From: Scilla litardierei
Taxonomy: Eukaryota > Streptophyta > Magnoliopsida > Asparagales > Asparagaceae
Direction of reading: 5' to 3'
Assembly: GCA_030789695.1 (NCBI GenBank)
Contig: CM061141.1
Location: forward strand, 275,411,871 to 275,475,870
DNA length: 64,000 nucleotides
Of this stretch, positions 1 to 11,619 are shown piece after piece (position 1 is the stretch's first letter; every line of letters starts with the position of its first letter). Both the position numbers and the translations under genes were made by a program. Under the pieces are notes generated by a model, which did no database searches, was not told where the DNA came from, and was given only the letters and a program-made list of their open reading frames with translations.

Positions 1-1650
1 CACTAGACCCAAAACCCTAATTTCTCCCCCTTTGAGCCCCCATCTTCCTCAAGCCATTAATCCTTCATCCCAAGCTCATCCTTCATCATCCAAACCCTCC
101 CTTGTCACAACCCATCTCTCATCTTCCCCAAACCCTCATCGAACCCCCAAAATCCACCTCCAAACCCATTTCTCCATATTTTTCCCTCATTTCCAGATCT
201 GAGCCGGATCGTTCTTCCGTTGCCGTGGTTGCTCAGCATCGCTCCTCCGCCTCTTCACGGTAATACTCGATTCCTTTAGTTTTAGCATAACCCCCATTGA
301 CATGTGTGAAACCCTAATAAAATGGATTATTAGAAAGTTAGGATTCTAATAAGAAATCGATTTAGAATCATTGTTCTAATGATTGTTTTGCCATAACATC
401 GATCTATTCTGTAGTTAGCTTGTGACGATCTTCATTGCTCGTCAACCCCGGTATCAGGCAAGTGAAACTCGCAACTCTTGAATTGGGCCATGTCTTAGGC
501 CATTTCCCTTGCTTTAGCGTAAAAGAGACTAGACGGTGAAAGGATAGCCGTCTAGAGGCCTTTGACCTAGCTTGACAATGAAGCTTGGTCCGTCACCCTC
601 ATCATGCTTGTATGTCACATTTACTTTAAATCAACGGTACGCGAATATGTTCATGTCATTGCATTTTGCCTGTCACGTTTAAATTCAATTAACGGTACGC
701 AATATCTGTTCCTGGCATTGCATATTGATTTGTCATCGTGATTGCGTAGCACACGCTACAATACTATTATTTTCCTGGCTCGTGTTCCAGAAGCGAGCCC
801 TGTAGTTGGAAACCCCAACGCTCGACACATATGGGTGGGGTAAGAGATAAGCGGCCACCTGAGCCCCGAGTTGGCCTGATCCGCCACTCCGGCCAGCAGG
901 CGAAATCTCTAGTGTATAAGTGATTAATAGTGATAGAGATAAGCGGCCTGAGCCACGAGCTGGCCAGCAGGTGGACTCTCTATGCACTAAGTGATAAACA
1001 GTGATAAGTGAATAGTGATTAGTGAATTGGTAGCTTTGGCTACATAGTGCATGCTTGCCTCTCTTTTAAACTGTTGCATCATACTTAACTGCCATGTCAT
1101 TGCTTAATATTATAAGTGCTAGGTTGTTAGTTACTTTCAGTTTCCTTGCTCAAGTCTTTTAGACTTGCTGACATGTGCCCCCCTTTCTCTTTTGGGTGAC
1201 GCATGTTAGACCTTGAGCCCGAGTTACTTGCTGAGGGTGAGGTGTTTACGGACGCCGAGCTTGCGCCCGTGTTGGACGAGGACTTCGTAGACACTGGAGA
1301 TCAGTCTTAGTGTCTACGTCTAGTTTTGTTAGATCTTTTGGGTTGTCGGTGCATGGCACCTAGTTTGATACTCTGTTATATTCGTCTTTTGTTTGGCCTT
1401 GTTCTGGGCCTCTAGACTCTTTCTTTTAGCCTGGTGGCTTTTTTGTGATGTTGAATATTTTGTGGACAAACTGTGGGATCGGTATTTCATATCCGTCTCA
1501 TATTATTATTATTATTGTTGTTGTTTCGTTTGCAATTACAGGGACCTGCTTATACTAAATTTACGCTTATCAGGCGTGAGGCTTCACAGCTCCACGCTTG
1601 AGCGGACCTTCTCACGTCTCGCCTCCATTTTAGGGAAGCGGGTCGTGACA
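1..1650 (+). mobile_element. 3' part of a Tekay-like gypsy LTR (A')
   Basis: This is the right-hand part of a long terminal repeat whose start lies outside the window. From about position 455 it matches, with divergence, the two LTRs of element A at 12329 and 28195: the 'ggcaagtgaaact' block, the 'gcgtaaaagagacta' block, the 'acatgtgccc' block, and the same last bases 'gtgaca'. It ends at 1650, and the next base resumes Sirevirus gag sequence homologous to B2 position 38819. A' therefore looks like the 3' LTR of an element inserted near the start of the B1 gag. The Tekay (Del) assignment rests on the long LTR and the terminal GCGTGACA-type end known in that lineage; no coding region of A' is in the window. 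Confidence 0.7.
844..1015 (+). repeat. Imperfect tandem duplication inside LTR A'
   Basis: Two copies of a block of roughly 80-90 bp start with 'gagataagcggcc' at 844 and 936. Both continue through a 'gagtt/gagct-ggcc' and 'ccagcagg' section to 'ctct', then 'aagtgat'. The A LTRs have a single related block near 14398 and 30300. Confidence 0.6.
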
Positions 1651-3839
1651 GTGAAGGAGCATCTTCTGTGATGGAAGGACATTCCTCAACGAGGCCTCCA
1701 TTCTTCAACGGTACCAACTACGGGTACTGGAAATGCCGGATGGAAATCTTCCTCCGGAGTGCATCTCTATGGAGGACCACGATGAAGGAATACGTCGAGC
1801 CCGCCGAAGAAGACTTTGAGAAATGGACAACCGCGGAGGTCGCCGCGGAGGTAAGCAATGCCAAGGCAATGAACGCCTTGCAATGCGCATTGGAGCCCGA
1901 GGACTTCAATAAGATATGCACATGTAAGAGTGCATATCAAATTTGGAACTCCCTCCTCATACTACATGAAGGGACGAGTAGGGTAAGAGACTCTAAACTC
2001 GTAGTTGTTAACAAAGATTACGAAATGTTTCATATGCAACAGGGTGAGAAGATGAAGGAGTATTATGCTCGCTTCGTCGACATCATAAACGAGTTGGAGG
2101 CTCTTGGCCAAACCTACATCCAAAAGGAGAAGTGTTCGAAGCTTATCGAAGGACTTCCTTCTTCTTGGGAAAAGCGTACCTTCGCCATCGAGGAAGGTAA
2201 TGATATGAATAAGTACACCGTAGTTCAACTAATGGGTACTTTAATGTCATACGAGGTACGCAAGGATAGCAAGTTAAAGTTGCAGGAAAAGATGAAGTCC
2301 TAACTAAAGCAAGACGAGCCAAAGAAGAAGGCTATTGCTTTCAAGGCCGCTCCATCCACATCCACATCAACCGATGATGAAGACTCGAAAAATGAGTTGG
2401 ACTTGGAGTCCATGGCACTCATGGCCAAGAAGTTCAACCGTTTCTTCCGAAAAGGTAACTATAAGAACAAAGCTAAATTTGGTTCTTCTAACGCCTCCTC
2501 CTCTCCTTTGTGTTTCAAGTGCAATAAGCCAGGACACATAAAAGCGGAGTGTCCTCTAAATAAGAAAAAGGAGAAGTGGAAGGCGCCGAAATTCGATAAG
2601 TCCAAGAAGTACAAAAAGGGGTACAAAAAGGGACTTGTCGGAGCAACATTCACCGACTCCGAGGATTCCTCAAGCGGAGAGTCAGATGATGAGAAAGTGG
2701 AGCAAGCGCACATGTGCTTCATGGCAAGAGAGGAACATGATCAAGGATCCTCCTCTTCCGATGATAGTGACGACGAAGGCGATGAGGTAACTATGGATGA
2801 CCTTTGGAATGCTAATTCTCAATTATGGTCTAAATACACTAAATTAGTAAATAGATATACTAAGGTAAAAGATGACCTAGCTAGCATTCAAACCTCGCCT
2901 AAGACTGTCATCACCAACAACGACACCGTTGTTGAAGAGTTAAGAAATGAGATTGTTAATCTCAAATCTAAACTTGAACATGTTAGTGTTGAGGATTCGG
3001 AAGAACATAGGATAGCTGATTTGACTTCTCAAAACTCAACTTTGAGTATTGAGAATGAAAATCTCAAGTCTCGTGTTTATGTGCTCACATCGCAAATATC
3101 CACTTTGGATGCTTCGATGCATTCTCTCACCGAGAAATATGAGTGCACAATAGGCCGAATTAATAAGTTCAATAAGGGTAAAGACCATTTGGATAACATC
3201 CTAAATGATTTACTTCCGGGCAATCACCACATTGGCTTGGGGTATAAGATAGGGAGTTCATCCAAATCGGCCACTACTTTTGTTAGGCCTAGTTCCGATG
3301 CCTCACCGAGTGGGAGCAAACACTCTATTGGTAGTTCATCTACCAATGGTGCTTCCACTTCGCACACACCCTATTTTGGAAAGAAACCCACTTTGGGTGG
3401 ACCTCCGAAGAAGGGTCATGCCTACATGTACACAAATACCATGCCACGTAGGAACACACGTCCTACTCCACCGGCTCACACATATGATGATTTTTATGCA
3501 ACACATTCACGGGCACGTGCACACCATGTGAGACACCCTCACGCACGTGTTCCCTCACATGCATATGTTCACCCACAACATCATATGAATAATTATCCGC
3601 ATGCACCATTCCATCATGTTCCTTATGCCTATCCACGACATGCATCACGTAGAAACCAACAACGCATGCATGCACCCAATAGGATGAGGGCTCCCAAGAT
3701 TTTCACTATTTGGAGCCCGAAGGACACAAGCATGGATGAAAAACAAGTTTATATGAATGCTTATTTTTTGAATGTTGTGCATAGTAGTGATTATGTGGGG
3801 AAGTCTAAGTCCAATTGGACTTGGCTTCCAAAGATCTAA
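1651..3839 (+). pseudogene. gag: B1 gag (capsid/nucleocapsid polyprotein), interrupted
   Basis: Gag packages the element RNA into virus-like particles in the cytoplasm. The reading starts inside the gene, at the equivalent of about codon 22 of the B2 gag. It shows the capsid-type region (NGTNYGYWKCRME; later LPSSWEKRTFAIEE), an acidic DDED linker, and a CCHC zinc knuckle (CFKCNKPGHIKAEC) near 2515-2555. A coiled-coil-like stretch and a His/Arg/Pro-rich tail follow, ending at TWLPK. A stop at 2301-2303 splits it where B2 reads Tyr in KSYLNQ. The frame ends with TAA at 3837-3839, at the same place as in B2 and B3. It is not functional as it stands. Confidence 0.9.
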
Positions 3840-3892
3840 TCTTTTGGACCCAATGACCTTGGGTACCATGATACGACATTCCATATCTATAG
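3834..3892 (+). promoter_or_regulatory. B1 gag-pol boundary block (59 nt, stop-containing)
   Basis: This segment lies between the last gag codon of TWLPK (AAG, 3831-3833) and 'GTACTCAAG'. It holds the gag stop and ends in a pyrimidine-rich 'ctatag'. Gag is in frame 0 (codon starts divisible by 3) and pol is in frame 2. Skipping exactly these 59 nt would bring pol into the gag frame. The matching block in B2 is 60 nt long and has the same property. The left edge here reads AAG|AT, not GT, so splicing would need a different donor in this copy. Confidence 0.4.
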
Positions 3893-6800
3893 GTACTCAA
3901 GAAAAAGGAATGGAGCAACAAATTTAAATTTAGCTCCAAGAGAAATTGGATACTCGATAGCGGGTGTTCAAAACACATGACGGGTGACGCTCAAGTGTTC
4001 TCCGGAGTGGTTCCCATTGCAAATGGAAACCGCGTCGTATTTGGAGGCAACGAGAGGGGAACCATCATAGGTGTTGGTAAAGTGGGTAATCCTTCTAAAC
4101 CCATTATATGTGATGTTTACCTTGTTAAAGGATTAAACCACAATCTTATTTCAATAAGTCAACTTTGTGACAAAGGTTACAAAGTTAACTTTGCGAAAGG
4201 AATGTGCCATATTTTAAGAAAAGATAATAATGAATTATTGTTTTCCGGCACACGGCATAAGGATATATATATCCTAGATCTTCCAAGATCACATGAACAA
4301 TGTCTTATTGCCAACACAAGTGAACAACACTTATGGCATCGACGTTTTGGTCATGTGAACTTTGGAACACTTTTCAAGCTTTCCAAGTTAAATTCTATTA
4401 GAGGCTTCCCTAAGCTTGTCTTTCAAAAGAAAAGCTTTTGTGACTCGTGTCAACGAGGCAAGCTTCCAAAATCTTCATTTAAACCTAAGAAAAGAATTTC
4501 TTCTAAGCGGCCTCTAGAGCTATTACATCTAGATTTATTTGGGCCAACTAAAGTTGCTTCATTAGGTAATGCTAGATATGGACTTGTCATCGTTGATGAC
4601 TTTTCTAGGTTTACTTGGGTATTTTCATTGTGTAATAAAAATGAAGCTTTTGAAAACTTCACAATTTTTGTTAAGAAAGTACAAAATCTCATTGGAACCA
4701 CCATTGTCACTATTCGTAGTGATCATGGAGGGGAATTTGAGAATGAGTCTTTTGAGACATTTTGTGATGAAGTTGGTATTACACACACCTTTTCATTCCC
4801 TCGCGCACCTCCTCAAAATGGTGTAGTTTAGAGAAAGAATAGGACGCTAGTGGAGTGTGCTCGCACTATGCTTGATGATAGCCAACTTGGCCATCAATTT
4901 TGGGCGGAAGCGGTACATACCTCTTGCTATGTGTTTAATAGAATACTTTTGAGGCCCGGCACTAAACAAACTTGTAATGAATTGTTGTTTGGTAGGTTGC
5001 CTCAAGTTAAACATTTTCGTGTTTTTGGTTCGAAATGTTTTATTAAGAACACGTATGGTAGTTTGGACAAATTCGATCCAAGATCCGATGAGGGGATTTT
5101 TGTTGGATATTCTTCGCGTAGCAAAGTCTACCGGATATTCAACAAACGAACCTCAATGATCGAGGAGTCGCTTCATGTGTCATTTAATGAAGGATTTGTT
5201 CCAACTAGAATTACTAATGATGATGACTCTATGGATGTCTTATGTGATTCAATTGGTAATTCTAACTCTAATGATTCTATTGATTCTATTGAGACTAACC
5301 CGTCTAATGAAGTTGTTGAGAATGTTACTAGTGATCAAGGTATTCCCAAACGGCTTCATACCGTTCGTGACCATCCTCATGAGCAAGTCATTGGCAATAT
5401 CCATGATAGTGTCAAGACGAGATCGCAAGTGAACTACTTCGCTCATTGTGCCTTTGCCTCCTCGATAGAGCCAAAGAATGTTAATGAAGCATGCGAAGAT
5501 AGCGCTTGGATCTTAGCCATGGAGGAGGAACTCATTCAATTCGAGAGGAATGAAGTTTGGGAGCTTGTTCCATTGCCATCGAAGAACCACACAGTCATAG
5601 GGACAAAGTGGATCTTCAAGAACAAAACCGACGAAAACCAAGTCGTCGTCCGGAACAAAGCTCGGTTAGTAGCTCAAGGCTATCGACAAGAGGAAGGTAT
5701 TGATTTTGAAGAATCCTTCGCTCCGGTAGCTAGATTAGAATCAATTAGATTGTTATTGTCTTTTGCATGCCATAAAAATTTCAAATTATTTCAAATGGAT
5801 GTTAAAAGTGCATTTTTAAACGGAGATGTTGTTGAGGAAGTTTACGTTTCTCAACCTCCGGGCTTCATAAATGAAAAATTTCCAAATCATGTTTTTAAAC
5901 TTAAGAAAGCACTTTACGGTTTGAGACAAGCTCCTCGAGCTTGGTATGATCGCCTAAAGAATTTTCTTTTGGATTTGAATTTTAAAATGGGAGAAGCTGA
6001 TTCTACACTTTTTGTTAAGCATTCGAATAATGATATAATTTTAGTTCAAATATATGTTGATGATATCATTTTCGGTGCTACAACTTTCCTCTTTGCGAAG
6101 AGTTTTCTAATGTTATGAAGGAACAATTTGAGATGAGCCACATGGGTGAGCTCAAGTATTTCTTAGGTCTCCAAATTCGCCAAATGGACGATGCAATCTT
6201 CATCCACCAAACGAAGTATACGGTGGAGTTGCTAAAGCGATTTGGAATGGAGAGTGCCTCCGGGAAAAAGACTCATATGAGCACGACTACGCATCTTGAT
6301 AAAGATACGGGCGGAAAAGATGTAGACATTCGTCTATATCGAGGTATGATAGGTAGTTTACTTTATCTTACCGCTAGTAGGCCCGATATCATGTTTGCCG
6401 TGTGTATTTGTGCTCGTTATCAGTCTCAACCTAAGGATTCTCACTTAGTAGCGGTAAAACGTATTTTTCGCTATCTAAGTTACACTTTATATTTTGGATT
6501 ACTTTATCCGAAATCTAGCACATATGAGTTAGTCTCATATAGTGACGCTGATTATGCGGGATGCAAATCCGACAGGAAAAGTACTAGTGGCACTTGCCAT
6601 TTTATAGGAAATTCCCTTGTCTCTTGGTTTTCCAAGAAGCAAAATTCGGTATCACTTTCAACCACCGAGGCGGAATATATTGCCGCCGGTGCCGCGTGTG
6701 CTCAAGTTCTTTGGATGAGACACACACTTAAAGACTTTGGTATAAACTGTGATACTTGCCCTATCATGGTTGACAACCAAAGTGCAATATGTCTTTCCAA

Positions 6801-7001
6801 GAACCCGGTACACCATTCCCGTTCGAAACACATAGATGTCCGACACCATTTTTAAATGATCATTTTGCTAAAAAGGACATCATTTTAGTGTACGTTGAAA
6901 CCCAAAAGCAAATCGCCGATATTTTCACGAAACCCCTAAAGGAGGACTCCTTTGTGAGGTTGCGTCGAGAATTGGGGATTATGGGTGAATCCGAGATATA
7001 G
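3893..7001 (+). pseudogene. pol: B1 pol (protease-integrase-RT-RNase H), broken
   Basis: The domains are in copia order. The aspartic protease motif [10 protein letters not shown] spans about 3955-3985. The integrase zinc-binding part (HLWHRRFGH ... CDSCQRGK) lies at about 4328-4462. The integrase core has LHLDLFGP near 4525 and SDHGGEF near 4720. Reverse transcriptase spans about 5500-6110 with YVDDI at about 6053-6067, and RNase H follows with SDADYAGCKSD, DNQSAIC and the SKHIDV motif. TAG at 4829-4831 interrupts the integrase just before the catalytic-Glu motif. A one-base loss near 6085, shortly after YVDD, and another near 6848, inside the last RNase H motif, shift the frame. All breaks are judged against B2. 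The true end is ESEI-stop at 7001. Confidence 0.9.
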
Positions 7002-7243
7002 GATTCATGTTTCATTCAATAATCTTGCATGCTATTATATTTCGCAATATTTCGTTCATGCTAGACTTATTGGATTTTTCGGGATTTTATGTGTTATTTT
7101 GAACTTTTGCTCGAATTCGTGTTTGAATGTCGTATTTGAGATTTCGATGTTTAATGGGGTAGTTTAGATGATGTTTGAGAGACTTGCGATGTATCGTCCA
7201 AGTGTATTGAGGAAAGATCTCATTTATCAATTTTTGGACTCAT
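7002..7243 (+). other. B1 untranslated spacer after pol
   Basis: This A/T-rich spacer between the pol stop and the palindrome array is also present, with divergence, at 44167-44409 of B2. I see no coding signal in it. The short open frames here are not shared with B2. Confidence 0.6.
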
Positions 7244-7722
7244 CTAGTCGGTCTCAGTTCATCAACCAACCGACTAGATTCACATCTAGTCGGTCAGCTA
7301 ATGAACTTAGACCGACTAGCTCTATCTCTCAACTTTTGGACTTCTTTAGTCGGTATCAGTTCAATCACCAACCGACTATCTAGTCGGTTAGTAAAAGAAC
7401 TTAGACCGACTAATTCAAGCTATTAGGATTTCCTCTCCAGCTTAACTCCTTTAGTCGGTTCTAGTTTACTTACAGACCGACTAGATTTAGATCTAGTCGG
7501 TCAGTATTTGAGCGTAGACCGACTAATTCTCGTTCAGGAAATCTTCGACTGGTCTCTGTTTTTACTTAGTCGGTTCAAGCTCGTTAACCGACCGACTAGA
7601 TCGTCATCTAGTCGGTTAGCCATTGAACTGTGACCGACTAAGTGCTCAGGGGCAGTCATGTATTTTCGCGATTTCGACCGACTATATCCTAATCTATTCG
7701 ATTGTTTCTCATTCTAGTCGGT
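7244..7722 (+). repeat. CTAGTCGGT / ACCGACTAG palindrome array, B1 internal
   Basis: The word (C)TAGTCGGT and its complement ACCGACTA(G) recur about every 30-40 bp in alternating orientation. The basic module is AGTCGGT, about 20 bp, ACCGACTAG, 2-6 bp, CTAGTCGGT, about 15-20 bp, ACCGACTA. Each module can fold into nested hairpins or act as paired binding sites. The same words form arrays in the LTRs of B1 and B2 and at 44410-44794 of B2. The array sits between pol and ORF3, in what would be the leader of the third ORF. Confidence 0.9.
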
Positions 7723-8007
7723 TATCTTCGTTTCCCCAACTCGAAAACCCCCGAATCCAGCTCGTGACTTTTCGTCTTCCCGTCGATCTCCGGCGTCTTT
7801 TCCGACCATCCGTCGCCGTCGACCACCCTCCCCTAGGTATATCTCCTCCTCCTAGGTCGTTTTCGATTTCTAGGGCTTCATTTCATCTCCTAGGTCTTCA
7901 TTCTCTTCGAATTAGGGTTTTGAACTGGAATCTAGGGTTTGATCAATTAGTTTTCGCATTCAGCTGTTAGGGTTGTATCGATTCCTTGTACTCGTTGTGC
8001 CGCGATA

Positions 8008-9672
8008 ATGGCAAGAACGAGGATCCCGATAACTTCCTCCGGTGCCTCTCCCATGACCGAGGCCGCGACCGCTTCGACCCCACCTAAGCGTAGGGCCAAG
8101 ACCACTCGTCCCCCCTCTTCGTCTTCAACACCGTTGAAGAGGAAGAGGACATCCAAGCCCAAAGCCAAAGGCCAATCTTCCAAGCCCAAATCTTAACCCA
8201 AAAAGTTCCGTGCACCTACCCCTCACGGTGAGCGTTCAGGTAGTGACTCTGAGGATGATTCCGAGGAAGAGTACACTCCTGAGCATCCCGAGAAGGCACC
8301 TAGTCCACCCCCTCCTCCACCTCCTCCTAAGACCCGTAGGGCTAAGGGTAAAGCCCAAATGCCAGTAGGCGGTGTAGATATATCGTTGTGTCGCGACGAC
8401 CCTCAGTGTCTAGCGGCTTACAACCGTATAGAGCACTGCCCACTGCTATTGGAGCATTACGTTCAGTTCTCTAAATTTCTTGGCCTTGCGGATCTTTTAT
8501 CCTATAGCGGACTTTTGGACTATCTTAGATATGACCCAAAGGCGAACCCTCGACCCTATCCTCGCCTGGTCAAGCTCTTCTATGCCAATCGTGTCCGGGG
8601 CCACTACGATGAGAGCCACTCCATCGAGACTACTGTCTTGGGGATTCTTATAGTCCTCACGGCAGAAATCTTGGGGGAGTTGCTTGGTTGCTCATCGTCT
8701 GGCCTCCTCCTGTCTGACATTTCAGTAGACGATATCTCCTCTCTCGATCAGCCGACCCTCGCTGATATCTTCCAGGTTATCCACCCTGCTTTCATAGGCG
8801 TCCCTTCCAAATCATTCAAGCCGAATGATTGGGTGATTAATCTAATCTTGAAATCCTGCCTTTTGCCCAAGTATGGATCTTCCTCACTTCCGTCTCAGCC
8901 TTTTCTGAAGTTGATTTAAGCTCTCTTTATGGGTAGCTCGATTAACTGGGCTCGCATCATACTCGACAAGATGGATTCTTTCGAGTGTGTTCGCAAGTCT
9001 AGTAAATCGGCGCATATTCCATATCCTTGTCTGTTGACTTTGGTGTTCCGTCATTTTCGCGTGCTTTTGCCTCCTGACGATGAGCGTCCCCTTGGTCCTC
9101 CACTGAACGCAACGGCCGTAAAGAAATCTCTTGCGGCACTACGTCACGTGCAGCGGTCGACTCCTTCTGCGTCCCAGGCCACACCTTCAGCTGCTGCAGT
9201 CCCTCCTCCTATCACCACACTTGATGATGGTGTTCGGTTACTTCATCGTCACGAGTCTCGTTTGGCTCGTACCGAGGAGGTAATTTGCCGTATGGCTAGT
9301 TTGATGGGTATTCAGCTTCCTCCTCCTGTTTCTGAGGATGAGGAGATGGATGATGAGGATATCGATGAGCTTGTCACCTCTTTAGCTCGTGGCGCTGAGG
9401 CCACTGCTGCTGCTGCTACCACATCTGCTGCTGGTGCTACCACTTCTTTCGGTGCTCCAGAGTCTTCTGCACCAGTGGATCAGACTCATGTTGATGCTGC
9501 TGTTGCTCCTGTTGATGTACCTGCTGATACTCCTACCGTTGAGCCAGTCGTCGATGTCTCCACCCCTGCCCCGACGATCCCTTCAGTTCATACACCACTC
9601 CTCCCAGCAGAGCCTGAGTCCAATCCCTCGACTGGACCCACGGAGACTGCTGATCCTGCCACTTCCTCGTGA
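8008..9672 (+). pseudogene. B1 third ORF (Sirevirus envelope-position protein), two stops
   Basis: This frame begins MARTRIPITSSG at 8008 with a basic, Pro/Lys/Arg-rich region (RRAKTTRPP, LKRKRTSKPKAKG) that resembles a nuclear-localisation or nucleic-acid-binding tail. It meets TAA at 8194-8196 and continues through an acidic stretch and a proline run. The conserved globular part starts near LVKLFYANRVRGHYDESHS and includes LGELLGCSSSG. It meets a second TAA at 8917-8919, where B2 reads Tyr in LKLIYALF, and ends at 9672 in an Ala/Thr/Pro-rich tail after an acidic EDEEMDDEDIDELV segment. The globular part resembles what I recall of the 'putative plant transposon protein' family, common as the extra ORF of plant LTR elements. 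I see no signal peptide or membrane segment, so an envelope function is not supported. Confidence 0.65.
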
Positions 9673-10321
9673 TCGTCAGTTTCGAGGACTCTCCGGTGAT
9701 CTTTGGATGATACATCTTTTTGAGAGTGTTTTGGGTTAGGATAAGATGGAGTTTGGGTGGTGATTTGATGTATTTTGATTTTATGGATGTCGGTGTATTT
9801 GATGTATTTTGGATGTTGATGATGATATGTCGATGATGTTGTTGTATCTTTTTGTTGGTGATATAGATGTTGCACTTTGTTTGTTGCAGTCGATGTGTTT
9901 TTGCTTGTACTCATGGTATTTATATATATATATACATCGATGTTCACTTTTACTTCGTTGTGCACATTTAATATTCATTCAATGTCTATGATATTCGATT
10001 TCGTCGCTCGACGATTATTAACTTGGTTAAATAGATTATATTTCTATGATTGCATAGAATTGTTTTCCATGCACAAATTTAACCAAGAATATTGAGTATT
10101 GGAGAGTATGTTTCTTTATTCAATAAGTGAATTTATATTTGGTATTTTGATGATATTAATTTTTGTTTTTCGAAAATGGACAATTTGGCACACTTTGATT
10201 CGTTTTCGACTATTTTCCTTGGTGTCAATTTGGTCCATCGTCATATTCTACGACTCCCGATGTTGGATTTTCCTTTTCCTTGTTGTTGTCGTTGTATGCC
10301 CCCCATTTTTGGGATAATGCC
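9673..10321 (+). other. B1 3' untranslated region before the PPTs
   Basis: This A/T-rich stretch has loose TGATGATG-type repeats (about 9760-9850) and a short TA run near 9920. B2 has the matching region at 46000-46698. No gene is seen. Confidence 0.6.
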
Positions 10322-10616
10322 AAAGGGGGAGAGATAATGATAATGATTAGGGCAAATGAAAATTTAACTCAATTTCCAAGAATCTTATTTGATATGTTAG
10401 ATTCAGGGGGAGTTAAGATATATATAAGGATTTTCAAATCCGATATTTCAAAATTCGATTCTCATTCTATATCTTACTCGTCTGATTGATGCAATTTATA
10501 TATATTCAATTTGGAATTAACGTGTCATCAATGCAAGGGGAGTAAGTATTTTACATTTGAATTATTATTTTTGATTATTATTTATGTTAGTTTGTCATCA
10601 CCAAAAAGGGGGAGAA
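10322..10616 (+). promoter_or_regulatory. Multiple polypurine tracts upstream of the B1 3' LTR
   Basis: Four G-rich purine tracts lie in a row: about 10322-10333 (aaagggggagag), 10405-10412 (agggggag), 10535-10543 (aaggggagt) and 10602-10616 (aaaaagggggagaa). The last abuts the LTR start TGTTGAGTATTGG and would prime plus-strand synthesis. Several PPTs in a series are a known Sirevirus feature. B2 keeps the same four. Confidence 0.8.
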
Positions 10617-11040
10617 TGTTGAGTATTGGACTCCCCGGATTTGGTTTTGGATGATGAGCAAACATAAATAATTCATGAACTAACAATTTGTGAGTGCAGT
10701 TATGGAGATCGTCGCCAAATTCACGAGAACACACAAAGAGACATCTCAAGACTTCTCAAAGCTCGTATTCAATGCCTAAAGCTTCGTTGAAGTTTTTGGA
10801 TCATTTTGGAAGTCATGAAGATTTGATCGAAGCTCTCGAAGACCGTTCTTTAAGGTTTTATTTATAGTCTTTTGGTTTCGATCTATAGAATGTTAAGCCT
10901 TGAGTATATCTTACATTTCTATCTTCATATCGCTTATATCTTAGCCCTAGGAACTTAGTAGAAGTCCATTCTAACTTCCTCGAAGCATCGCGCTTCGATT
11001 CGGACTTTATTGTGCATGTTAGTTGGTTCAAGAAGAAGAA

Positions 11041-11556
11041 CTGACCGACTAGATGGTGATCTAGTCGGTCGGCAAAGCTTCTTGGACCGACTAGTTTCAG
11101 TTTGTATTTTCTTGCTCAGTACTGTTTACAGATAGTCGGTCTACGTTGACGCACCGACCGACTAGTATGTGAACTAGTCGGTCAGTGATGCTTCTTTGAC
11201 CGACTAGTTGTGCTTTACTGTACATGCCAATTTTCTCCTAAGCTACTGTTTATCGTTAGTCGGTCTAAGAACGTTTGGCGACCGACTAGTTGATAATCTA
11301 GTCGGTCAACATTTGTTCTTGGACCGACTAAATCAATTTGTATTCAGACTATTTGTTTTTGACTCTTAGTCGGTCTACGTTCACTGACCGACCGACTAGT
11401 TGTGAAACTAGTCGGTCAGACAGTCTTCTTGGACCGACTAGATTTCTATGTCTGAAATTCAATATCTTCACTGTTCATCACTTAGTCGGTCCATGTTGAT
11501 TGACCGACCGACTAGTTGATGAACTAGTCGGTCAGTGATTGTTCTTTGACCGACTA
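11041..11556 (+). repeat. CTAGTCGGT palindrome array in the B1 3' LTR
   Basis: Alternating ACCGACTAG and CTAGTCGGT words form about five to six modules that end some 55 bp upstream of the LTR TATA box. The position just upstream of the promoter suggests binding sites or structured RNA/DNA. The B2 LTRs carry the same modules in the same order. Confidence 0.9.
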
Positions 11557-11611
11557 ACTGCTTCAGATTTCCAACCGTTGGGATTTGACCTAGATCGTTT
11601 TTATGGGCCCC

Positions 11612-11619
11612 TATAAATA
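11612..11619 (+). promoter_or_regulatory. TATA box of the B1 LTR
   Basis: TATAAATA follows 'atgggcccc'. The same octamer is at the same LTR position in B2 (37972 and 47989). It is the likely U3 promoter. Confidence 0.7.

Noticed and set aside
7244..7722. CRISPR-like array of regular 9-mers
   Set aside because: Repeats are short, alternate in orientation and recur inside LTRs of a plant retroelement. Spacers are not unique and no cas gene exists.
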